From positions 41,634,338 through 41,698,337 of the forward strand of contig OX457061.1 in NCBI GenBank assembly GCA_949752795.1: DNA of 64,000 nucleotides, given 5' to 3'. Source of the stretch: Hyperoodon ampullatus (lineage: Eukaryota > Chordata > Mammalia > Artiodactyla > Ziphiidae). The notes beneath the pieces were generated by a model. It saw nothing but the letters and a program-made list of their open reading frames with translations. It did not search any database and was not told the origin of the DNA. Positions 56,111 through 64,000 of the stretch are shown here, in pieces. The stretch's first letter is position 1, and each line of letters starts with the position of its first letter. The position numbers and the translations under genes are program-made.

Positions 56111-56239
56111 TCTGCAGCCTTCAATGGTCTCTCTTTCCTCTGAAGTTGCAACATTTGTAGCTGAAACACTGAATTGAATCCTTACCCATGTACTCTTATG
56201 TGTGGTGCCCTAATTATTTCATGAGCTAGACTTACAGCA

Positions 56240-56785
56240 TTGAGTTAAATGCACAGACATTTTGGTCAGCCGGACTTGGTCACATCTCACCTGTTAGGGT
56301 CTTAGCTTGAGCCAAGTCACAAACTCAGCTTCATTTTCCTCATCTGTGCAATGGGGAAAACAAAACCATCAAACCCACAGAATTGCTATGAGGATTGTAT
56401 GAGATATTCATGCAAAATACTTAGCCCTGCGTGTAGCACACTGAAACACATTTTTTTTCATTTTATTTTTATTTATTTATTTATTTTTTGTTACGTTGGG
56501 TCTCTGTTGCTGCTCACCAGCTTTCTCTAGTTGCATCGAGCGGGGGCTACTCTTCGTTGCGGTGCGTGGGCTTCTCATTTCAAGGGCTTCTCTTGTTGCA
56601 GAGCACAGGCTCTAGGCGCGCGGGCTTCAGTAGTTGTGGCATGCGGGCTTAGCTGCTCTGTGGCATGTGGGATCTTCCAGGACCAGGGATCGAACCCGTG
56701 GCCCCTGCATTGGCAGGCGGATTCTTAACCACTGAGCCACCAGGTAAGTCCCTGAAACACACATTAAAATGTTAGCTATTATTTA
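56240..56785 (+). repeat. MIR SINE, sense, split by a CHR SINE
   Basis: The left part (to 56450) has 'cttgagccaagtcacaaact', 'ttcattttcctcatctgtgc', aatggggaaaacaaaacc, 'gaattgctatgaggattgta' and 'acttagccctgcgtgtagca'. After the SINE the end resumes as 'cacattaaaatgttagctat'. The SINE TSD lies in the middle, so the insertion is unambiguous. Confidence 0.72.
56451..56751 (-). repeat. Longer, older CHR-type SINE
   Basis: At about 300 bp it is longer than the other copies. It has a T-rich tail, 'tgttacgttgggtctctgtt', 'gttgcggtgcgtgggcttct', 'ggatcttccaggaccaggga' and 'tcgaacccgtggcccctgca', ending 'actgagccaccaggtaagtcc'. The TSD ctgaaacac(a) lies at 56441-56450 and 56752-56760. Its head and extra middle section mark an older CHR subfamily. 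Confidence 0.92.
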
Positions 56786-58169
56786 GTGTTGAGTATGAAA
56801 CACTCTATAAATTCAAGTATTCAAGAAACATCTTTAAAACTGCCCTCATCTTCATCACACTGGGCAGAATAGAAAGTCATTTTTAGTCACTGCTGTGACT
56901 TCTTCCTCTCTCTCTAAATTTCTTAAGAATTTGAGAGGTTTCTGTTTGGAATTTGGGGGGAGGGAAGGGTCTCTCATGTCCCATTGGTCACAGTCACCAT
57001 GATACTGTTGCCGTACAGTATGGTGGCTTTCAGCTTTGGGACCACGCATAAGGCTCAGAATCTTTGCTAAGGCTGAGATCCCAGTTTCTGGGACCCTTAT
57101 AGGTCCCTGTTTCCCCAAACTCAACACTTCAACCTGCTTCTTGGTGTGTGTGTGTGGGGGGAATCTCTGCTTCTCTCTTTTTGCCCTTGAAGATACATCC
57201 CTTTCAGTTCTTTGTATCAAGGACACCCAGAAAAATGTCTTCATCAATTCAGGCTTTTACAAAAGCAAGAAGAGATAGACTACTTGCTTCCAGAAGCTTC
57301 AGTTTCCTGCTCTGCCACAAAACTCCTCTGAGACAAAGGAGCCCCTCTGGAAGCAGGGAGGGGTCTGGAAAGGGGACTGTAGTGAGAGCAGACTCAAATG
57401 AATATCTCAATATATCTCCTGCAACATCGGGTTGTTCTTTGCAGTTGGGCTGGGTCTTGTGCCTTTTTTGTCATGTCACCTGACAAAAAACACTGAACAT
57501 AGGGAACAGATGTGGAATGCATGAGCTAGACCCATTCTGTGCATGTCTGAGTCAGATTGAAATGGATGTGACTTAGTTCCAGGACTTTGATCTGTGTGTC
57601 ACAGGCCCATGGAGTTTCCACCTCACATCACTCCAGATGGCATCCCGTAAATGGCATGTCAGCCTTGGATCTTGTTCCTGCAGAGGGAGACACACTTTGT
57701 CTCCCAACAAGGGCCCATCGCCTGGACTCTGAGCCATTCTCCCTTTTACTTTTATGCAAGTGTCGTAAGTAAATAGTATGACTTGTATTTTGTGAGATAC
57801 CCAGTCCCATCCCCTGATCCTTGGGACACATAATTCCACTCCTGACTGTAACATCATTCCCATCTCTTTCAAACAGTTACTGTTCTTTGTTTCCTTTTAG
57901 GTAATTTGCATTCGATAGAAAAGTTGCAGACTTTATCCTAGAGAGTCATCTAAGAACCATCCAAGAAAAAGGTGAAGCACATTCAGAAATATTTTTTCAG
58001 AGTCAACAGAAAAGGAAAGAATATATTATTACCAATGGATTTCTTCTACAGCGAATTAGAAAGTATGCATGGTTAAGACCTCTTTATGATTTGAAGTGGA
58101 ATATTTTGGGGAAAAGATACCCAGAGGGATAAAATTCCTTTTGATTCCCTTTGTAGTTATTAAGAGGAC
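56786..58169. other. No gene recognised
   Basis: Frames of 80-130 codons occur on both strands (56855-57483, 57573-57872) without motifs. Bases 57878-57972 resemble an exon (acceptor 'tttgtttccttttag', donor-like aaag|gtgaag) but have stops in the frames examined. A short TG run lies at 57144-57155. Confidence 0.38.
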
Positions 58170-58310
58170 ACACTGTAACCAAACCACGGGGTAAGAACCC
58201 CAGCTCCTGCACTCATTGTCTCTAGGACCTGGGCAATGCACTTAACCTCCCTGGGCCTTCACTTCCTCGTCTGTCAAATGTGTGTGATGGTGGTGTTGCT
58301 CTTAGTATGG
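58170..58310 (+). repeat. MIR SINE, sense
   Basis: 'acggggtaagaaccccagct' then 'ctctaggacctgggcaatgc', acttaacctccctgggcctt, 'cacttcctcgtctgtcaaat' and 'gtgtgtgatggtggtgttgc' are clear MIR core blocks. Confidence 0.78.
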
Positions 58311-60019
58311 CAGCAGATGCTGGCGGCCCCCTTAAGCCCCCTGGGCACCCTCCTTTTGAACACCAATGTCTTCTATCTACAGCCTCCCGAGCCTCTCTGG
58401 AAGGGGCTCTTGGACAACTCAGCCACGTGTGTGGCAGGCCAGGAGTGCCATGGAGCTAATGACCCCTGGGAGCAGCTCCTCTAACCAATGAAGGAAGAGA
58501 TGGGTAGGAAATACTCCAGCTTTCTTGTCCCTGTGGGGAGTCTCTGAGGCATCTGTTCACCATCCTCTCTCAGAGGCCCCCAAAAGAATCAAGCCCAGCT
58601 CCCAACAATGGTAACCACTCATGAATGCACCCACAATGGCTTCTTTTCCTTCCCAATCTCACTCTCCAACCGGACAAAAACACCTTGGAGTCACCTCCCA
58701 AACAAAGTATTTCCTCTAAATTCTAGTCACAGGGAAACGCAGCCTAAGACAACTATGACATAATTCATATTATAAAACGCTTAGATCTCTTCCTTACTCA
58801 AAGTAAGCACTACGTAATTATTGGTTAAACCAAGATAATAATAATAAAGTAACTATATGTAAGTTATTTTGCCAGCCTGAGATAATCCAACAATAGGATA
58901 ACATGTTTTACTGGGTTGGAGTTGGCAGGGAACCCAAGACTGGGGGAAAAATAACACCTGAGAAAGAGAGTATCTGGTAACATAAGATTCAATACCGTTT
59001 TTTGTGTACTTATTATGTACAGAACAAATATTTTCAATAGCAAGGATAAAAGATGAGCCCTTGTATTTTCCCTCCAGGCCCAGAAATTTCCTGACGTGTA
59101 CATATACACATATTCACAAATATATACATATGTATTTATAGATCTGTACATTCATACTCAACACACACAATCCTACACACTACAGGAACACAAGCATACA
59201 CATATTTACATGCTTTCTTTGATGAGCAGTGATTGGGAAGGCCATGGCCAAGGGCAGAGTAAGTTTCTGTAATAGGCATGTATTGTATTGTACTGTATTG
59301 AGCTGTTATGGTGCAGCCATAACCATGTGTTAAAATACTGAAATACCTCCATACCAATTGGTTAGTAGCCACTGTCTTTTCTAGTCAACTATTTACAACA
59401 TTTCATTAACAGAAAGTGTAGTAGTAGTGCAATAAAGTGTTATAATTCCTAGTCCAGAAATAACTGGAACAGATTTGCTAATGTTGTCATGCTAAATTTA
59501 TCTTTAAATGAACAGTACAATTTTATAAGTGGCCAAGCAACTCACCATCAAGAGTGATGATTTTTGTTAAGCATAAGGTCTGATAACCCTCACCTGGAAA
59601 TACAGTAATAATAATGAAATAAAATAAAACAAAATAATAAAAACACCTTCAAATTTTTAACATAATTTTATACTATATGCTCATGTGTTCAAGAATTCCC
59701 TATGTATGCATAAAGTTAAATTCAGAAATTAAATATGGAACAAGCCATGAAATACATCTTTCCACAATTAAATGCAATATTAATTAAATTCAAATTTAAT
59801 TTGAATTTAATTAACATTGAGCAAAACACCATCTATTACATTATTGTTTTTAATGTGAATTTAATTGATTTTGCAGTTTCCTTTGTATTTAACCTGAGAA
59901 CTTATATCAAGCCTAAAGAGGTAATACCTAGGTTTATATTCTTATACATTTAAGTGACATTATAATAAAGATGATTTGAGTCGGGGTCCATGGCATTTTT
60001 CTCCTTTTACAAAAATTTC
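58311..60019. other. No gene; AT-rich with a palindrome
   Basis: The 82-codon frame at 58236-58484 partly crosses the MIR and has no motif. A worn interspersed end is possible at 58690-58760. TA/CA-rich sequence lies at 59098-59215, an AAAATAA-rich tract at 59608-59645, and a palindrome at 59780-59814. Confidence 0.38.
59780..59814. repeat. Perfect 15-bp inverted repeat, 5-bp loop
   Basis: The left arm ttaattaaattcaaa (59780-59794) and the right arm tttgaatttaattaa (59800-59814) are exact complements around tttaa. Being entirely A/T-rich it could extrude weakly. It has no GC stem or T tract like a terminator. Confidence 0.9.
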
Positions 60020-60235
60020 GTATCGAGGTCTGGGAACACAGAGCCTGTGGGCTTTAGCACCCAGCAACCCAAGTTTGCATCCTGGCCCTGCATCAGACAC
60101 CAGCTCAGGGTCTTGGGCAAGTCAGTTTACTTTCCTGAGCCTTTGTTCCCTCATCTTGAAAACAAAGCTAATCTCTCCCCCACCCCACCCCACCCGAACA
60201 GATTCTCTGGGAGTTTTTAAAAGATGATGTCCGTA
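60020..60235 (+). repeat. MIR SINE, sense
   Basis: 'cctgtgggctttagcaccca', 'gcaacccaagtttgcatcct', ggccctgcatcagacacc, 'cttgggcaagtcagtttac' and 'tttcctgagcctttgttccc' follow the MIR order. The later part includes a C/A-rich stretch (60178-60197). Two open frames here are repeat artefacts. Confidence 0.72.
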
Positions 60236-60496
60236 AAGCGTCAGCCTCCTTCCAGCTGGGAAAGGGCATTAGTAAATGTAACTTTCCCTGTGTTTTCCCT
60301 TTCCTCTTCACTGGGGAGATGGGTCCTTTTTGTCAGCTGTTTGTTTTGTTTTTTGTTTTAACCTGTGAGCATTAAAAAGTGAGTCAGGTCTTTACCCCGG
60401 GAAACTTGAGCTTCCCAGCAGGGCCCCTGCATAATCTTAGGGGGCCCAGCGCAACATGAAAGTGCAGGGCTCTGTTCCAAAGCAGCAAACAGTGCT

Positions 60497-61270
60497 ATGG
60501 AAGGTATAGAAACCATTTCCTTTTTTTCTTGGCTTCTGTCTATCTGCCATGGTGTTTATTTCCTAGTTAATGGCATGCCCCCTTGGGCACCAGGATGCCC
60601 CGAGGTGAGCGCAGACCCTCATGAACTCCCGGGGGCCCGCCGTCAGAGCATCGTATGCGCGTGCGCATGCGCAGCGTACTGGCTGCTGTGTCCCGCCTGC
60701 CCATCCCCTTGGCCTTCTGCTGTGGCCACCGTGCGACACCGCAGCTGTCCCCATTCTTGTGCCCAGTTCCCCGCCAGGGGCACTTGTTGGGTGGGAGCTG
60801 AACGAGGCTGGGGAGGACCCAGAGCTTCAGAGAGTGGGGAGGGGAAGGCCAAGAGCATGCCTGAAAGAGGCAGTGGGAAGCTGACCTTGTATGAACAAGC
60901 TTTCAAGATCCAGTGCATACTCAGTTGTCCATCAGGCTTCGTTTACAAAACAAAGTGGAAGATTAGATTATTGGATTTGCAAGATGGCAACTGCAGAGTA
61001 CTGAACTCTAAGAGCGACCCTTCTGAGAGCAGGGCCCTGTTGCCAATTAAGATGGCCAGTAGGCATGCTTACTGCCGTGCTTATTTCCCTAAGGACTTCA
61101 CAGAAATGAGAAAATTCATTTCACACATGAAAAGACATGCATCTGAATGGGAGGAAATAGAAGGGTTCCAGAAGGACCATGGGTGGCAGAAGCTAACTCC
61201 TTCCACAGCACGCCTGCTGCTAACCCCTCCACCACCCCGTAAACACCAGGCACTACGACCAACTGGCTAA
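60497..61270 (+). other. Longest open frame of the window (257 codons), product unknown
   Basis: The frame runs from ATG at 60497 to TAA at 61268-61270. The first half crosses the CpG-rich patch and is cysteine- and proline-rich (for example ACPSPWPSAVATVRHRS). The second half looks more protein-like: SGKLTLYEQAFKIQCILS, KTKWKIRLLDLQDGNCRVL and EMRKFISHMKRHASEWEEI. I recognise no family. The stretch 60940-61035 ('gatttgcaagatggcaactg', gcagggccctgt) and 60425-60495 resemble parts of an old interspersed repeat, which argues against coding. There are no introns, TSD or A tail to mark a retrocopy. I think it is most likely non-coding. Confidence 0.25.
60596..60795. promoter_or_regulatory. Short CpG-rich patch with an NRF1-like site
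   Basis: I count about 16 CpG dinucleotides in roughly 200 bases, against almost none in the neighbouring kilobases. It includes tgcgcatgcgca (60662-60673), which fits the known NRF1 palindrome. A donor-like CCCGAG|GTGAGC lies at 60599-60610. It is too short for a standard CpG island. It could be a weak or ancestral promoter, or a young GC-rich insertion that has not yet lost its CpGs. Confidence 0.4.
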
Positions 61271-61654
61271 TCTCACATCTGAGTAGGTGTGTGTGGAGGG
61301 CAGAACTGGCTGGGCCATATCGGACATAGCTCAAGTGGGGTGTGTTTTCCTTTTGTCATGCACAGAGGAACAGTGTTGCTGTCATGGGAACCATCACCCT
61401 CTTGACAGCCAGGATTTCCCTTGATATGACCCATCCAGGCTGGGCTCCATTGATGCATTTTTGGTTGCTTTGTTTTCTGTTTTAGTTTCCATGCATTCTG
61501 TGGCGAAATATAGGATGAGAGATCCAGAACATTCCAAAATTTTCAATTCTGTTTATACATACTGAGTCCTAAAAAGAAATCCAACAAAGTTCATGCTATT
61601 AACCACCCCAAAAGCCAAACTGAATTTCAGTCCAGAATCTTCCTCCCCCAGAGT
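61271..61654. other. No gene recognised
   Basis: Unassigned sequence after the long open frame. There is no AATAAA close to the stop and no clear repeat. Confidence 0.35.
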
Positions 61655-61745
61655 GAAGACTTTGTAGCCCCAACACCTAGCATGGTGCCTGCACAGGGTA
61701 CACGCCCAGTAAAAATGTTTGTTACGTGAATGGCTGAGTGAATGA
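61655..61745 (+). repeat. L2 LINE 3' end
   Basis: 'gaagactttgtagccccaac', acctagcatggtgcctgcac, 'agtaaaaatgtttgttacg' and gaatggctgagtgaatgat form a degraded L2 tail. Confidence 0.62.
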
Positions 61746-61824
61746 TACACTGATCTAAGCTTTGATGTTCCCTGTTGCCGCAGTTTCCTTCCCTTCACAG
61801 TAACTAAGGCAAAGTAAGCAAAAC

Positions 61825-61950
61825 AAGTATTATTCCCCAATGCACATATGAGGAAATTGAGGCTCAGGAGGGTTAAGTGCCCAAAGTTATCGGGCTGGAA
61901 TTAGAATATAGGTTTCCTGAACCCCAATGCAGGGCTTTTGGCTTCTAAAG
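61825..61950 (-). repeat. MIR SINE, antisense
   Basis: 'attattccccaatgcacata', tgaggaaattgaggctcag, 'gagggttaagtgcccaaagt' and 'gggctggaattagaatatag' are reverse-complement MIR core blocks. Confidence 0.72.
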
Positions 61951-62324
61951 TAAACATAGCGAAATCCCACTGTCAACTTGAATGTATGTTGGCTGGGCCG
62001 ACAGCCCTACGTTTCTTAGCAAGGCACATTTACTGTTATCTTTTAAGTTGTATCTTATAAGTTTTGTCTTTGGTGAGCCAGAGAGACAAAACACATTTTG
62101 GCGGGGAGGGCGGGAATCATGTTTCATTAGCTAGGGATGACGGTGAGCTGACTAAAGTAAATACTTTAAGGGGATCATTGTCATTATCATCATCAAAAAT
62201 GCATTTTTGAAGGACGTAATTAGCTATGGAATTGTCTCTCCAGTGTCCTTTTGATACAGCTACTAGAGAAGCCCCCATTTCTGAGCAACACGTGCTTACA
62301 GAGATGGGGGAGGGCAGAATCACG

Positions 62325-62530
62325 ATTATAGACCCAAGTTCTGGAACTAAACATGCCGAATTCCTGCTCTGCTACTTATTAAGTGGGTGACCTTGGGGGA
62401 AATTAATCTCTCTTGGCCTTAGTTTCTCATATGTAAAATTGAGATCATAAAAATAGAAAACTTGGAGGGTGGTTGTGAGACATTACTGGTAAAGCGCTTA
62501 GCAGGTCCCTGGCATGTGGTTAAGAGTATC
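62325..62530 (+). repeat. MIR SINE, sense
   Basis: 'cctgctctgctacttattaag', tgggtgaccttggggg, 'ttggccttagtttctcatat', gtaaaattgagatcat, 'gtggttgtgagacattactg' and 'aaagcgcttagcaggtccct' give nearly the whole MIR. Bases 61951-62324 before it show no gene. Confidence 0.82.
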
Positions 62531-63564
62531 ATGTGTGTTATCTACACTAGTGAAGGCAGATGACTGCAGGAAGGAAGGAGAGCATTGGCTTCGGACATGG
62601 ATTAATCAATGAAATATTCCCCTTGCATATAGGCCTTGGCACATCTGTGTGTGAGAGCATGAAAATATTAAATTCCCTTGTCCAGATGGCTAAATAAATA
62701 AAGTACATCAACTCAACTGAAATAAAGGTGCAAAGTTCTGTATTTTCAGCCCACTGTTAGTGGCTTCTTTGTGTTTTACAGGACTCAGACATGGGCATTA
62801 AGCTTGCCCCTACATCTCAAGACGCAAGTCCTTCTGTGTTTTTTTTTCTTTCTGCATGTGAAAAAAATCAAACTTGCTTTCTGGCCTTTTGAAAGACAGT
62901 TTCAGAAAGTAAAGCTGAGATAGAAAAAAAACACCTTATTGTTGCTAAATTCATCCCCAACTGTGATTGGGAATTTCATTGAAAATAAAAGTTCTCAAGA
63001 TCATTTCTAGTGGAAAATTAATTATTCCAGGTTTATGTTTCCTTAAATGTATGCATGAGATAGAGTCTCTTTCTACAGCTTTGAAATGTACAATTGCCTT
63101 GTGATCCTATTTCTCATATTCTACCACAGAAATCTGTTACTCCTTGCTTAGTTTTCCTTCTTCAAGATAAATCAGCTGAAAGGCAGGATGAAAGGGGATG
63201 GCGGGGCCAGGTCAGCAATATTTAGACAAGTGGAATCCAACCAACACTTTCAGATGCTCTCCTCCTACAAGCCCAGCTGTAGCTGTAAGTGTGAGCCTAG
63301 TATCCCCATAATAATTGCATTTCCACGTAAACAGATCTCAGGGAGACTTTAGAATGTACACACCAATTTGCTCATTTCTGCTGTGTGGAGAGCAAACAAA
63401 ACTATCCAAACCTTTGTTCACTTTGCTTTTCTTTAGAGGTAAAACCTATTAATGGGTATCTAGGTATAAGGACCCATTTGATTAATGCTAAACCTCCAAA
63501 TAGTAGGAAAAACTGCAGTAGCTGGAGAGAGGACAAATTAATTTAAAGTATATTTTGTGGTGTA
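62531..63564. other. No gene recognised
   Basis: AT-rich unassigned sequence with no long frame and no clear repeat. Confidence 0.37.
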
Positions 63565-63710
63565 CTTATTCAACAGTTACTGAGAAACTTCTGTTTTCTG
63601 TACAGTGTCCTAGGCTTTGGGCATGGAGCTCTGAACAAGACAGACATAGTCCCTTCCTTTTAGGATACACAGGTTAATGGGGAAGACAGACAGTAAACAG
63701 ATCTTTTAGG
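63565..63710 (-). repeat. L2 LINE 3' end
   Basis: 'cagtgtcctaggctttgggc', atggagctctgaacaagac, 'agacatagtcccttccttt' and 'aatggggaagacagacagta' form the antisense L2 tail. Confidence 0.72.
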
Positions 63711-63814
63711 AAACACATTTTAGGGACATATATGCCAAAACAAGCAAACAAAACAACAGCACCTTAATCTTCTTATGAAGGAGGAATGTGCATTGTCTTA
63801 CCATGATAACTGGT

Positions 63815-63905
63815 AATTAAATCTAAGGCTCAGTTTCTTCAGCAGTAAAATGGGAGTGATTCTACTTACAGGATTATGGTGAGGCTCAGGTAGTGAGCAT
63901 TAAGT
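63815..63905 (+). repeat. MIR fragment, sense
   Basis: 'aaggctcagtttcttcagca', gtaaaatgggagtgattct and 'acttacaggattatggtgag' match the central MIR core. The remaining bases to the window end show nothing recognisable. Confidence 0.68.
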
Positions 63906-64000
63906 TTGATTTTCAAATTTGGATAATATGAGTATTTATTGAGTTACTATTTTGTATCAAGCAATACACAGAGAACTTCAACAGAAAATTCCCCATCCAA

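Noticed and set aside
57878..57972. Exon-like segment with acceptor tttccttttag and a donor-like aaag|gtgaag
   Set aside because: The donor is weak and stops occur in the frames examined. There is no neighbouring exon in phase, unlike the pair at 17.7-18.2 kb.

Overview
This is mammalian nuclear DNA, almost certainly from a cetacean or close cetartiodactyl relative. The main evidence is six short tRNA-derived SINEs of the CHR type plus one longer, older copy. Their heads begin ggcttccctggtggcgcag and most still have intact target-site duplications (TSDs). L1 3' ends of the cetartiodactyl type (ending aataaagatgt plus A tail) support this. The older layers are the usual eutherian ones: MIR, L2, MER5/MER1-type hAT elements, a Tigger-like element and MLT1 LTRs. 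I find no confident protein-coding gene, rRNA, tRNA gene or CRISPR array. The window reads as intergenic or deep intronic sequence built from nested transposable elements.

Layout. 1-9.5 kb: MIR, old L1, a MER5-type element, then a long minus-strand L2 (about 3.1-7.6 kb) broken by an L1 tail and a Tigger-like element, followed by a plus-strand L2 (8.2-9.2 kb) that carries an unusual foldback repeat. 9.5-17.5 kb: mostly single-copy DNA with a G-run, three CHR SINEs, MIRs, an L1 composite and an MLT1. 17.6-18.3 kb: a pair of exon-like segments with good splice signals, the best hint of a transcript. 19.4-24.8 kb: old L1 ORF2 sequence split by an MLT1, two copies of an unresolved repeat, and microsatellites. 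24.8-35.5 kb: mainly unassigned sequence with one SINE, MIR, L2 and hAT fragments. 35.6-38.9 kb: a 5'-truncated L1 with a decayed reverse-transcriptase frame, followed by a possible LTR. 39.3-43.4 kb: mostly unassigned. 43.4-45.3 kb: an L2 split by MER5, L1 and two SINEs. 46.5 kb: a compact MER1-like hAT element with perfect 8-bp TSDs. 48.2-51.4 kb: an L1 tail with a long GAAA-type microsatellite, then three LTRs. 53-64 kb: scattered L2 and MIR, one old CHR SINE in a MIR, a CpG-rich patch near 60.6 kb, and the longest open frame of the window (60497-61270), which partly overlaps an old repeat-like stretch.

No genes here work together as a system. The interest lies in rearrangement scars: a copy of an L1 empty site inside the L1 itself, a foldback element, a poly(A)-only insertion and an inverted SINE pair. 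Two weak gene-like signals also deserve a transcript check. Repeat names come from remembered family consensus, not from a database run, and boundaries without TSDs are good to a few tens of bases only.
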